The notes: generated from the sequence alone by a model not told the origin. A stretch of 64,000 bases of DNA from Thalassobium sp. R2A62 (GCF_000161835.1 NZ_GG697169.2:2298575-2362574); one strand, 5' to 3'. Positions 54,522 to 63,294 are shown, counted from the first letter of the stretch. A program made the numbers and translations.

Positions 54522-55538
54522 TTACGCCTTGCCCTGAATTTCCTGCAAGGCAGCAGCCGTTTCGAGCACTGATTGCTTAAAGAGGATCGGCGTCCAGTTA
54601 AACAGATTACGTGTTTCAGAATTGTCCGCGCTCAGGTGCATTCCTAAAAGGCCGATCATGCCTTTGGCTTCGCGGTCGAACTTCGCCATTAAACGCAGCA
54701 AGAAATTCGGGGCGATGCGTGTACTTGGACCTTTGTAGCCCTCGTCCTTTAGGAGCTGGGCGGCACTTTGGAACCCGTTAGGTTGGGCGCTGGCCGCAAT
54801 GATCCGTTTGCCTGTCGCCTCGGGCAGTGTCAGCGCCTGAACATGCAATTTAGCAACGTCCCGCACATCCACCATCGGAAAGGCTGTTTTTGGCACCATA
54901 GGCACTTTGCCCCTTAGCATTTGATCCAGCATCGACATGGACTGACCCGAGATATTGCGCCCCAATGGCGGGCCAAACACGCCACCGGGGGCGATGACGG
55001 TCAGTTCCATTGGGGTATCGCCGTCTTGTTCACTGATAAAATCCCATGCCGCCTTTTCGGCAAGTGTTTTGCTTTTGGTATAAGTGCTGACATCGGGTGC
55101 CGCGACATCTGTCCAGTGGCTTGGGCCAAATGTTCCAGTCTTCATACTGCCCATCATCGACAGAACCGAACTGGTTAGAACGACGCGCGTAACGCCCACC
55201 TTTTTCGCGGCACGCAGAGCGCGCAATGTGCCGTCCACAGCCGGTGAAATCATGTCCTGTGGGTTTTTGGGGTTCGCGATCACAAATGGCGAAGCCACGT
55301 GCATGACAAAATCACAACCTGCCGCCGCATCGTTCCAACCGCGGTCAGAGGCCAGGTCAAGCTCAACAATCGACAAGTTCGTGGTGTCCACAGAAGCGGC
55401 GGCAAGGGTTTCGCGCACCTCTTGTCCCTTCGCCTGACTGCGAACCGTTCCGCGCACGGCATACCCTGAGTCAAGCAATTCCTTCGCGCAGTGTAACCCG
55501 ATATAGCCGGAGATACCGGTCAGAAGCGTGGTCTTCAT
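54522..55538 (-). CDS. NAD(P)-dependent aldehyde/ketone reductase (dihydroflavonol-reductase-like SDR)
   Basis: This 338-residue extended SDR begins LLTGISGYIGLHCAKELLDS, then GCDFVMHVASPFVIANPKNP, VVLTSSVLSM, and the catalytic Tyr-Lys in YTKSKTLAEKAAWDF. It resembles yeast-type aldehyde reductases and plant dihydroflavonol reductases. ATG 55538 has AAGGA upstream; the frame runs into the divergent promoter. It is divergent from a TetR gene with a shared palindrome at 55599-55634, so it is the likely target of that regulator. Confidence 0.86.
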   Translation of the reverse strand: MKTTLLTGISGYIGLHCAKELLDSGYAVRGTVRSQAKGQEVRETLAAASVDTTNLSIVELDLASDRGWNDAAAGCDFVMHVASPFVIANPKNPQDMISPAVDGTLRALRAAKKVGVTRVVLTSSVLSMMGSMKTGTFGPSHWTDVAAPDVSTYTKSKTLAEKAAWDFISEQDGDTPMELTVIAPGGVFGPPLGRNISGQSMSMLDQMLRGKVPMVPKTAFPMVDVRDVAKLHVQALTLPEATGKRIIAASAQPNGFQSAAQLLKDEGYKGPSTRIAPNFLLRLMAKFDREAKGMIGLLGMHLSADNSETRNLFNWTPILFKQSVLETAAALQEIQGKA

Positions 55539-55598
55539 GGTGTTTGTTCCTTGTGTTCGATGGCCCGACGGATTCGGGCTAGATTTTTTGATACTTAG

Positions 55599-55634
55599 CG
55601 GTATTTTATGTCTAGGTGCAATATAAAAATACCG
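55599..55634. promoter_or_regulatory. Inverted repeat, likely TetR operator
   Basis: CGGTATTTTA (55599-55608) and AAAATACCG (55626-55634) are inverted copies in the 107-base gap between the divergent reductase and TetR genes. They lie immediately before the TetR start, where TetR-type repressors normally bind. Confidence 0.6.
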
Positions 55635-55645
55635 ACTGGTCCGAT

Positions 55646-56263
55646 ATGAACAACACTCAACCTCAAACGACCCGCGGCCGGCCAAAGACGCTCAATCGTG
55701 ATCACGTTCTGCAGGTCGCGATGACAAGCTATTGGGGCGACGGACCAATGGCCGTTTCTATCAATGAAGTTTGTCGCCGAGCGGGGGTGTCCAAACCCGG
55801 CCTTTATCGGGAATTTGGAAATGAAGACGGCCTGAAAACCGCAGCACTTGAGAGCTACCGCGACTTGGTCCTTTCGCAACTTTTCGAAATTTTCGAAGCG
55901 GATCAGCCGTTTGAGGACGCCTTAGCGGCGCTGACGGGTCTGGTCCTTCAGGATCGTGTAGAAACAGGCCTTCCTACGGGCTGCCTGTTTGGGAAAATGC
56001 GCGCGTGCCGCAGCGAACTTGGCCCCAAAACCAATAGTGCGATTGATATGACGCGGGACACCGCACAGGATCGGATGCAAGACTGGATCAACCGCGCCAA
56101 ACGCAACGGCCAATTGGATCTGCAGATATCGACCGCCACTGCCGCTCTTTATGTTGATGCCCAGATTGCAAGCGCAATAACGATGCAAGCCGAAAGCGTT
56201 GAAAAATCTGAAATCTCAGAATTTCTTCAGATCGCGTTCAGTGGCTTGAAGTGCTTTGGCTGA
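55646..56263 (+). CDS. TetR-family transcriptional regulator
   Basis: This 205-residue protein has an N-terminal TetR helix-turn-helix (SINEVCRRAGVSKPGLYREF) after the GRPKTLNRD prelude, followed by an all-helical ligand domain (GCLFGKMRACRSELGP, QDRMQDWINRAKRNGQL). ATG 55646 begins MNNTQPQ; an in-frame ATG 10 codons upstream falls inside the palindrome. It is probably a repressor of the divergent reductase and itself, responding to an aldehyde or aromatic compound, although the effector is not known. Confidence 0.88.
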   Translation: MNNTQPQTTRGRPKTLNRDHVLQVAMTSYWGDGPMAVSINEVCRRAGVSKPGLYREFGNEDGLKTAALESYRDLVLSQLFEIFEADQPFEDALAALTGLVLQDRVETGLPTGCLFGKMRACRSELGPKTNSAIDMTRDTAQDRMQDWINRAKRNGQLDLQISTATAALYVDAQIASAITMQAESVEKSEISEFLQIAFSGLKCFG

Positions 56264-56316
56264 GCCAGCGAGCAGCACGATGGCGACCAAGTTAGGGCGC
56301 TTAAGGAGCCATTGGC

Positions 56317-56955
56317 ATGTATAAACTATTCTACTCCCTAAAAAGCGCCTCTATGGGCATCCGCGTTCTGTTGGAAGAAATTGGTGCGCCCTACGAGCTC
56401 ATTCAAACATCAGTAGAAAAGGATACGCCGCGCCCGCCGGAGCAGATTGCAGTGAATCCCAATGGCTGGGTTCCAGTTCTGATCTGGGAAAATGGAGCGA
56501 TGTACGAAGCCGCGGCGATAACGATATTTCTGGGGGATCGTCACCCAAAGGCACAGTTGGCACCCACCATCGACGATCCATCGCGCGCAGTATTTCTTCA
56601 AACGTTGGTCTACTTTTCCAACTCGGTGCAAAACGCCTTTCAGCTTACCTATTACCCTGACCGATTTGTTGATGGTCCCAGGGATGAGCCGAGTGCGCAG
56701 CAGCGCGGAAACCGGAGACTAAGGGAGACTTGGGCGGTCATCGACACACAAATTGGCAATAAGGAATGGATTCTTGGCGATCAGTTCAGTGCAGCTGATA
56801 TTTACCTCTTCATGCTGACCACCTGGCTGCGTGCAGCAAAGAGGCATCCCGCAATGGCCGAATTTCCGAGTGCTAAACGCATTGCGGATAAAGTTCTGCA
56901 AAGGCCAAGTGTACAGCGGGTCTATCAACCGTGGATAAAGAACCCAGAGTACTAG
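56317..56955 (+). CDS. Glutathione S-transferase family protein
   Basis: This 212-residue protein has an N-terminal thioredoxin-like domain (LFYSLKSASMGIRVLLEEIG; NPNGWVPVLIWENG; YEAAAITIFLGDRHP) and a C-terminal helical domain (WILGDQFSAADIYLFMLTTW). The Ser in SLKSASMG takes the place of the catalytic Ser/Cys. TAAGGAG lies well before ATG 56317. It follows the TetR gene by 53 bases and may belong to the same regulon. Confidence 0.85.
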   Translation: MYKLFYSLKSASMGIRVLLEEIGAPYELIQTSVEKDTPRPPEQIAVNPNGWVPVLIWENGAMYEAAAITIFLGDRHPKAQLAPTIDDPSRAVFLQTLVYFSNSVQNAFQLTYYPDRFVDGPRDEPSAQQRGNRRLRETWAVIDTQIGNKEWILGDQFSAADIYLFMLTTWLRAAKRHPAMAEFPSAKRIADKVLQRPSVQRVYQPWIKNPEY

Positions 56956-57246
56956 AAGCCAAAGGTAGATCAAAATGAAGAAATGATCCGTTAAAGAAGT
57001 TGGATCGGCAAAGGAGTGCATGACTTAGCCGTTCGGGGGTCGGCTCGTATTCACCAAAGCAGCCATTCATGCTTCTCACAGCATCGGTCATATTGGGCTC
57101 CACCAGAGCTTTGCCGTACTTAATGAAAATCGCTGACCATTTGCAAAGCAGACGTTCGCGCAATACGCTGCATTTGGCAAAGAGAGCCCAGACTCTCCAA
57201 TTTTCGGCACTGCAGCCAACGGCCGCTTTACGGCAATCTGACTACC
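56956..57246. other. Gene-free stretch with interspersed repeat pieces
   Basis: No supportable gene is present. AAAGCAGCCATT at 57056 recurs at 54434 and, minus one base, at 63069, each time in intergenic DNA of this region. GCAAAGCAGACGTT and ACTGCAGCCAACGGCCGC also look like members of the short repeat family common in roseobacter genomes. A terminator for the convergent genes on either side is not evident. Confidence 0.4.
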
Positions 57247-58281
57247 CTACGATGCGAATTCGGGGTGCAAATATGCTTCTGGATAGGGCAATGGGCGGAG
57301 CGGTCCCAAGGGCACAACATTGTTCCAAGACCTGCCAAAGTAACCCTGTCGACAGTGAACCAATGAATTACTTTCAGCCACACCAGGCAACGCATACACG
57401 CGACAAAGCCAACGCCAAAGGTGGGGATAGTCCAGAATTTTGGCACCGTTCAGTTTCATCCGCACATAGTAAACCGGATCATGCCGGTAAAGCGTCGGGA
57501 AGAGGCGGAGGTCGGCCTCGGTGAATGCATCGCCCGCCAGGAATGGCCGATCATCTGCAGCAAGCAGCGTTTCCAGCTTTTCGAGTGTGTCGAAGTAAGT
57601 TGTAAAAGCAGCGGCGTAGATCGTTTGATCAGAGGAAAACCCAGCTTTGTATGCGCCATTGTTGATGCCGACATAAATCTGCTCGTTCAACGTATCGATC
57701 TCTTGACGCATCTGGGCATACTCATCGTCCAAAGGGTACAAATCGGGCCTGTTTTCGTTTGGGATCGAACTGCCAAGCGCATTGGCCTGTGCGTTCAGCA
57801 TCCGAATGATATCAGCGCTTTCGTTGGTTACGATCCGTTTGGTTTTCTTATCATAAAGAATTGGGACGGAGGCTTCGTCAGACCCCTCAGCTTTGTAAAT
57901 TTGCCGCGCGAGGCGAAAGCTCTGACCCGTTGCCGTCTCGCCTGTGCATTCAGGCAATGTCGTATCGGTCAGGGATGCGATGCGGGCAGGATTGAACTCC
58001 CAGCGGTTTGGTTCAATCGGGTCGTCCTGCCCTGTGCGACCGGGGAAAGCGACATCCATCGTGATACTATCCTGCAAGCCCAGCACGTTGCGCGCCAAAG
58101 TTACCCGATGGCACCAAGGGCAATTCAGCGCAACGAACAGGTGGTAGCGATTGGGCTCGGCCGGAAAATCCGGATGCTCACCCAACACAGATCGAAACCC
58201 GCTGACGCCGCGCACAAATTCGCCCCTGGCGCGTCGTGCAGCGGCGTTTGTTTGGGCCTCTTCAATGGATATTTTGGTCAC
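57247..58281 (-). CDS. Glutathionyl-hydroquinone reductase-type (Xi-class) GST, paralogue A
   Basis: This 344-residue protein is longer than ordinary GSTs, as expected for the Xi class. NCPWCHR puts the catalytic Cys at about residue 54. IVTNESADIIRMLN, NNGAYKAGFSS and the C-terminal helical domain with GDAFTEADLRLFPTLYRHD are class features. Such enzymes reduce glutathionyl-hydroquinones, freeing GSH. GTG 58281 follows GGAGACTGAA; the longer frame would overlap the hemerythrin gene. It is last in the redox operon, and a paralogue is encoded at 60474. Confidence 0.85.
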   Translation of the reverse strand: MTKISIEEAQTNAAARRARGEFVRGVSGFRSVLGEHPDFPAEPNRYHLFVALNCPWCHRVTLARNVLGLQDSITMDVAFPGRTGQDDPIEPNRWEFNPARIASLTDTTLPECTGETATGQSFRLARQIYKAEGSDEASVPILYDKKTKRIVTNESADIIRMLNAQANALGSSIPNENRPDLYPLDDEYAQMRQEIDTLNEQIYVGINNGAYKAGFSSDQTIYAAAFTTYFDTLEKLETLLAADDRPFLAGDAFTEADLRLFPTLYRHDPVYYVRMKLNGAKILDYPHLWRWLCRVYALPGVAESNSLVHCRQGYFGRSWNNVVPLGPLRPLPYPEAYLHPEFAS

Positions 58282-58294
58282 TTCAGTCTCCTGC

Positions 58295-58861
58295 TTAGCC
58301 GCGCAAACGATGGTGCAGAATAATCGGCACCGCCAGCTCTTCTTCATCGCTCAAATGACGCTCTAGGAACGCCTCAATGGTTTGGGCAACGCCGTACAAT
58401 TTACCAGCCTCTTCCCGTGCAGCGACTTCATCAAGCTGCACCAACTGAATGGTCCTGTTGGCCGTGCGGGTAAAGCTGTCCAAGACGATGTCCAATTCCG
58501 CATGGTCCTTTTCCAGAATTTCCAGACCAGCATCGAAACGGGGATCAGCGGCGGATAACTCCGGAAAGTAGGAATGATCCTCCCATCCGTGGTGCCCATG
58601 CAAATTTCCGACCAGCGCATTGCCACGATAAGACAGACGCCCAGCATAGTCTTGAGCGTCCGTGTCACCGTTCAAATAGTTTTCAGTATCTTTGCGCACC
58701 GAGGCACTCAGTTGGCGAAACATCCGGTGCGCGCCAAGCCAATGCTTGGTTTTTTCGTGGAAACCGGGATGTGCGTCCCATGTATCGCGCGGGTAGGCAC
58801 GCAACAGGCTTTGCATCTCGGTCGGCATATCATCCGTGCGGATATCAAATTGGTTCAACAT
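58295..58861 (-). CDS. Hemerythrin-like domain protein
   Basis: This 188-residue four-helix protein has the iron-ligand pattern of hemerythrin-like domains: the His in the first helix (KHWLGAHRMF), GNLHGHHGWEDHSYFPEL, KDHAELDIVL and FLERHLSDEEELAVPII. Such proteins bind O2 or NO, or act in iron and redox stress. It is soluble and lacks a signal. It sits in the redox operon between the CDGSH-glutamate-synthase fusion (75 bases upstream) and the Xi-class GST (13 bases downstream). Confidence 0.83.
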   Translation of the reverse strand: MLNQFDIRTDDMPTEMQSLLRAYPRDTWDAHPGFHEKTKHWLGAHRMFRQLSASVRKDTENYLNGDTDAQDYAGRLSYRGNALVGNLHGHHGWEDHSYFPELSAADPRFDAGLEILEKDHAELDIVLDSFTRTANRTIQLVQLDEVAAREEAGKLYGVAQTIEAFLERHLSDEEELAVPIILHHRLRG

Positions 58862-58936
58862 ATCGTTTCTTTTCCCTGCCTAGATGGAGAGGGCCGGATG
58901 GCTTAAACCTGTCAACATTGCACACCAAACGTGCGT

Positions 58937-60469
58937 TTATCGATTAACCCCGGCAAACCGCACACCGCTGAGGTCTGCCATCTGTTTCTTCCACGTGGTG
59001 ATGTCGCGGTGGGCGAAGTCGGACAGGCTGTTATGCCCACATGCCCTTGCCAAAACCTGCATCAGTTCCACCGACGCACCAAAATAACGAGCAAGTTTCT
59101 GCGCGCTGACCTGCACATCCAGTCGCGCGCGCAGTTCTGGTTTTTGGGTCGCAATGCCAACAGGGCAGTTGTTTGAATTGCACATCCGCGCAGCGATACA
59201 ACCAACCGCCTGCATGGCCGCATTCGACACCGCAACAGCGTCCGCACCCAAGGCCATCGCCTTGGCGAAATCTTCTGCCACACGCAGGCCGCCTGTGATG
59301 ACCAAAGTCACTTCAAGGCCTGTCTTGGCGTCTAGATGCGCACGAGCACGGGCCAAAGCAGGGATTTTTGGAACTGAGATATGATCACGGAAGATGAGTG
59401 GCGCGGCACCGGTTCCGCCGCCTCGACCATCAAAGATGGTATAGTCTGCGCTGGCCTCTAGTGCGAAGTCGATGTCATCTTCAATATGGTTGGCCGACAG
59501 TTTGAATCCGATGGGAATACCATCCGAGCGTTCACGCACTTCATCAGCAATTTTTTGGAAATCAGCGGGCGTGTGCAAGTCAGGGAATGTTGCAGGTGAG
59601 ATCGCGCTTTGACCAGGCTCTAACCCGCGCACTTCTGCGATTTTGCCCTGTACCTTGCCGCCGGGCAGATGGCCTCCGGTGCCAGTCTTGGCCCCCTGCC
59701 CGCCTTTGAAATGGAATGCCTGAACTTTATCGACCAGCTCTGGCCTCCATCCAAAGCGGGCAGAGGCAAGCTCATAGAAATATCGCGTGTTCTCAGCCTG
59801 CTCTTCAGCCAGCATGCCGCCTTCGCCCGAACAAATTCCGGTTCCTGCCATCTCGGCCCCACGCGCCAGCGCAACTTTGGCTTCTTCGGACAATGCCCCA
59901 AAACTCATGTCTGAGACGAACAGTGGAATGTCCAAATGCAAAGGTTTCGCGGCGCGGGGTCCAATCGTCACCGATGTGGTAACACGCTGATCGTCCAGCA
60001 AAGGTTTGCGGGCCATCTGCGCGGGCAAGATTTGGATATCATCCCAATGCGGCAAGTCCTTACGCGGAACACCCATCGCGCCCATCTCACCGTGATGACC
60101 AAGATTTGACAGCCCATCTTTGGCCAGTGCATGGATGCGGGCGACTGTTGGTTCTTCTGGCGTTGGCGATACCGTCGGAACGTCATACTTGGGTTCAGGG
60201 GCATCATCTCCCGGTTTGAGGTCACCCAAGGACGCATGTGTCCCATCGCGAAACGGCGCATTGGCGCTGGCCTTGCATTGGCACAATGCGGCTGTCCCTG
60301 ATTTTTCCGCCATAAACTTCAGGGGCGTGATGCCGCTCCCTGCGTGGGAGCCATCACAAAATGGCTGGCCTTTGGATTTACCGCATTGGCACCAGAAATA
60401 GTCTTTGCCTGCTTCCAAGTCGACTTTGGCTGAGGCAATTGCTGCAATAATGGGGACAGATTTTGTCAT
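58937..60469 (-). CDS. Fusion of CDGSH iron-sulfur domains with a glutamate-synthase-like FMN domain
   Basis: This 510-residue protein has two N-terminal CDGSH segments: CQCGKSKGQPFCDGSH (complete, about residues 27-42) and CQCKASANAPFRDGTH (about 63-78), whose third cluster cysteine is replaced by Arg. From about residue 130 it is a stand-alone FMN-dependent glutamate-synthase domain (DMSFGALSEEAKVALARGAE, FKGGQGAKTGTGGHLPGGKV, GRGGGTGAAP) with [3Fe-4S] cysteines in CIAARMCNSNNC. No amidotransferase domain is present, so it is not GltB. It begins 4 bases after the GHR gene. The activity is unknown, presumably an electron-transfer-driven reductase. Confidence 0.88.
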   Translation of the reverse strand: MTKSVPIIAAIASAKVDLEAGKDYFWCQCGKSKGQPFCDGSHAGSGITPLKFMAEKSGTAALCQCKASANAPFRDGTHASLGDLKPGDDAPEPKYDVPTVSPTPEEPTVARIHALAKDGLSNLGHHGEMGAMGVPRKDLPHWDDIQILPAQMARKPLLDDQRVTTSVTIGPRAAKPLHLDIPLFVSDMSFGALSEEAKVALARGAEMAGTGICSGEGGMLAEEQAENTRYFYELASARFGWRPELVDKVQAFHFKGGQGAKTGTGGHLPGGKVQGKIAEVRGLEPGQSAISPATFPDLHTPADFQKIADEVRERSDGIPIGFKLSANHIEDDIDFALEASADYTIFDGRGGGTGAAPLIFRDHISVPKIPALARARAHLDAKTGLEVTLVITGGLRVAEDFAKAMALGADAVAVSNAAMQAVGCIAARMCNSNNCPVGIATQKPELRARLDVQVSAQKLARYFGASVELMQVLARACGHNSLSDFAHRDITTWKKQMADLSGVRFAGVNR

Positions 60470-60473
60470 GCGT

Positions 60474-61454
60474 TTAACCTAACTTCGCTCGGTCGTGTAA
60501 GACGGTATAAGCGACCACTGGCCCCATCGGGACCACACGAGACGGGTTCACGGTTTCATGGCTACCGTAATAGTGGTTTTTGATATGCTCCATGTTCACC
60601 GTCTCCGCCACGCCGGGCTGCTGATAAAGGTCACTCACATAGCCCGAGAGGTTCGGGTAATCGGCGATCCGGCGGATGTTGCACTTGAAATGACCGACAT
60701 AGACCGAGTCAAACCGGACGAGCGTCGTAAATAACCTCCAGTCAGCCTCAGTGATCTGGCTGCCGGTCAGATAGCGTTGTTTGGAAAGACGGTCTTCGAG
60801 CCAGTCAAGCGTTTCAAAGAGCGGAACGATCGCTTCTTCATAGGCATCCTGAGTGGTAGCGAAACCGGCCTTGTAGACGCCGTTATTGACTGCGTCGTAG
60901 ATCCGGTGGTTCAGCGTATCGATCTCTGTGCGCGATTGCTCTGGATAGTAATCCCCGGGCGTTGCCCCGATCCCATCGAAAGCCGAGTTGAACATCCGGA
61001 TGATCTCGGGAGATTCATTCGAGACGATGGTTTTGGTCTTCTTGTCCCAAAGTACCGGCACCGTGACCCGCCCAGAATAGTCAGATTTGGCGGCTGTGTA
61101 GACTTGATGAAGGTAGTCGGCACCGTTCACCGTATCAGGCACCGCACCATCGCCAGGCTGAAAAGTCCAGCCATTGTCAGCCATTAACCAATGTACGACT
61201 GAGATGGAAATCATGCTTTTCAGCCCCTTAAGGGAGCGGAAAATCAGCGCCCTGTGCGCCCAAGGACAAGCCAGCGAGACATAGAGATGATAGCGTCCGG
61301 CTTCGGCCTTGAACCCGCCATCGCCACTTGGGCCAGGGGCACCATCAGCAGTGATCCAATTGCGGAACTGCGGTGCCCTGCGCACGAACCGGCCGTCCGT
61401 TTCTTTGGTGTTGTACCATTGGTCGACCCAACGGCCTTCCTTAAGCATTCCCAT
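60474..61454 (-). CDS. Glutathionyl-hydroquinone reductase (YqjG/ECM4 type), paralogue B
   Basis: This 326-residue Xi-class GST has LACPWAHRALIFRSL with catalytic Cys63, GRVTVPVLWDKKTKTIVSNE, SPEIIRMFNSAFDG, NNGVYKAGFATTQDAYEEA and ITEADWRLFTTLVRFDSVYV, plus HFKCNIRRIADYPNLSGY. It reduces S-glutathionyl-hydroquinones with GSH. AAGGAAATATCC precedes ATG 61454. It is followed 4 bases later by the CDGSH fusion and preceded by the DoxX gene, suggesting quinone or electrophile detoxification as the operon's theme. Confidence 0.92.
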   Translation of the reverse strand: MGMLKEGRWVDQWYNTKETDGRFVRRAPQFRNWITADGAPGPSGDGGFKAEAGRYHLYVSLACPWAHRALIFRSLKGLKSMISISVVHWLMADNGWTFQPGDGAVPDTVNGADYLHQVYTAAKSDYSGRVTVPVLWDKKTKTIVSNESPEIIRMFNSAFDGIGATPGDYYPEQSRTEIDTLNHRIYDAVNNGVYKAGFATTQDAYEEAIVPLFETLDWLEDRLSKQRYLTGSQITEADWRLFTTLVRFDSVYVGHFKCNIRRIADYPNLSGYVSDLYQQPGVAETVNMEHIKNHYYGSHETVNPSRVVPMGPVVAYTVLHDRAKLG

Positions 61455-61521
61455 GGATATTTCCTTTCAAAGTCGGGAGGGTCGCACGATATGCAGGTCC
61501 CCCTTTAATGTTTTGAGTCCG

Positions 61522-61890
61522 TTATCGGTTGGTGAGTTGGTCGCGGTGCGCGAAAACGACGATGCCTGCGAGCACCCCAAGCACCAATGCCGGAATCGCC
61601 GATGGACCAATGATGAACAGGTGAGCCAAAACAGCACCGATCATAGTGCAAAGAAGAAGGCCAGCGCCAAACACCTGACGGCCACGGAGCCAAAGCAGTG
61701 CCGCGCCGCCGATTTCAATCAGCCCTGTGACATATCGAAACCATTGGCCGAGGCCCACGGCATCAAAGGTTTGGACCATCATCTCGGCGCCAAAGAGTTT
61801 CGCCAAGCCTGCTGCGACGAAGGCGAGGGTGAGCAACACCTTGACGCCAAGTAAACCGAATTTCTGAACGTTTGGGGACATTGTATTCAT
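61522..61890 (-). CDS. DoxX-family membrane protein
   Basis: This 122-residue protein has four transmembrane helices. LLTLAFVAAGLAKLFGAEMM, the FRYVTGLIEIGGAALL segment and the final FAHRDQLTNR correspond to DoxX/DoxD-like small membrane proteins, linked in some bacteria to thiol or quinone redox complexes. ATG 61890 is taken as start (61881 is an alternative); the upstream in-frame extension lacks membrane or signal character. It is the first gene of the redox operon, divergent from a LysR gene. Confidence 0.83.
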   Translation of the reverse strand: MNTMSPNVQKFGLLGVKVLLTLAFVAAGLAKLFGAEMMVQTFDAVGLGQWFRYVTGLIEIGGAALLWLRGRQVFGAGLLLCTMIGAVLAHLFIIGPSAIPALVLGVLAGIVVFAHRDQLTNR

Positions 61891-62107
61891 TCCATTTGTA
61901 AGGGAGGGGGGTAGCGCGGCGAAGCCAGGGTCATGCGTTGGCTTCGCCAGCATAGTGTTACTGAAGATCGCTATACGCCGCGGGGATGGATAGAGTTTTC
62001 ATCTTCTTCACTCCTTTGGCGTTGCGCCTAACCAAGAAATAGGGGGTTCACAAGATTATAGCGAGGTGCATAAATATGAACATGTGGTTCTAAAATGGAG
62101 AACGATT

Positions 62108-62995
62108 ATGGGCCAGATAGAAGACCTTCGCATCTTCGGGATTGTCGTCGAAACCGGTGGCATTTCGAAAGCAGCCAAAAGGCTGGGGATCGCGAAATCG
62201 GCTGTGAGCCGTCGCATATCCCTGTTGGAAGAGAGATATGGCGCAATTCTGATCGACCGTACTCCGGGTGTTTGGGAGCTGACAGCGACGGGAAAAGAGC
62301 TTTATCAGCGCGCACTGCAAGTGGTCGGCGAGATGGATGGAATCGAGGCGGATTTTGTAAACACCTCGGCGAACCACTCGGGCCCGCTTTCGGTCTCTGT
62401 GCCTCGAGAATTCGGGATCAACTTCCTGAGCAATGCCCTTCTGGCTTTCAAAGCGAAGTTTCCCGAAATTCAATTAACGATCGATTTCGATGACCGCTCA
62501 ATCGATCTGGACAGGGAAAATTACGATTTTGCCATCCGAATCACTGGCAATATAATCGACAGTGCTGGTGCAACCCGAATAGGCACGGTTAATCATCGTC
62601 TGTTTGCCGGTTCACAATATTTTAAAACCCATGCTATGCCGACATGCTTGGATGATCTGCGCGATCACAACCTGCTGTATTTCGGGAGCGCGCGCCGCAC
62701 GGTCTGGCACTTCAGAGATGCAAAAGACAAACATCAGGAATTGGAGTTTGAGCCCTTCTTGAATTCGAACAGTGGGACGTTCCTGCTGAAGGCAACAATC
62801 GGCGGCCATGGTATAAGCCGGTTGCCAGATTTCATCGCTTCAGAGGCGGTTCCACAAGGCGATCTTGTCGAGGTCCTGCCCGATCTCGTGATGCCGGAAT
62901 GGGGCATATTTCTGGTTCATTCCGAGAAGCGTCTGCTTAATCGACGCATGCGGCTATTTTCTCAGATGATGACAAAGGTATGCTTGGCTGGCTGA
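62108..62995 (+). CDS. LysR-family regulator of the redox operon
   Basis: This 295-residue LTTR has its HTH in LRIFGIVVETGGISKAAKRL, then GIAKSAVSRRISLLEERYG, and an effector domain starting near GPLSVSVPREFG. ATG 62108 has GGAGAACGATT directly upstream; the open frame before it is unsupported. The divergent DoxX-led operon starts 217 bases away and is the natural target. LTTRs next to GST/quinone genes often sense quinones or electrophiles, which fits but is inferred. Confidence 0.88.
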   Translation: MGQIEDLRIFGIVVETGGISKAAKRLGIAKSAVSRRISLLEERYGAILIDRTPGVWELTATGKELYQRALQVVGEMDGIEADFVNTSANHSGPLSVSVPREFGINFLSNALLAFKAKFPEIQLTIDFDDRSIDLDRENYDFAIRITGNIIDSAGATRIGTVNHRLFAGSQYFKTHAMPTCLDDLRDHNLLYFGSARRTVWHFRDAKDKHQELEFEPFLNSNSGTFLLKATIGGHGISRLPDFIASEAVPQGDLVEVLPDLVMPEWGIFLVHSEKRLLNRRMRLFSQMMTKVCLAG

Positions 62996-63115
62996 GTGGG
63001 AACTTTCTGGTCCAAGAGTTAAGACTGTTGGTAAGCTCGAGATCGCTGCAGTTCGGTCTCTTTCTGGGAAGCAGCCATTGGTCACATTTAGCCTAAAGGC
63101 CGGTTTGTCCGCTGA

Positions 63116-63294
63116 GCAGACCTCAGCCACTGGCTCCACGAAAGTCCGATTTTGGATCAAGTCACAAACCTCAACTCTGATCTGATAAATAAAAACGGGA
63201 CCACTTTTAGGACCAATTTCCATAAAGAGAAATTCTCTCACCCACTATGATTGCTTGATAATCCTACGTGTTAGGTGTCCTCTCCCGGGCACCA
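63116..63294 (+). repeat. Right element end: GGGACC boxes and att copy 3
   Basis: The segment is homologous to 47380-47560 (GACCTCAGCCACTGGCTCC, CTGATAAATAAAAA). GGGACC at 63197 and AGGACC at 63209 keep the 12-base period, and GTCCTCTCCCGGGCACCA at 63277-63294 is the tRNA 3' end with one mismatch. As at attL, AAAAT follows. It is the likely right boundary of the whole accessory region. No gene is seen from 62996 to 63406. Confidence 0.72.

Noticed and set aside
57421-58323. 300-codon plus-strand frame
   Set aside because: It lies entirely opposite the Xi-class GST gene, whose motifs are convincing; the antisense frame is a by-product of codon bias.
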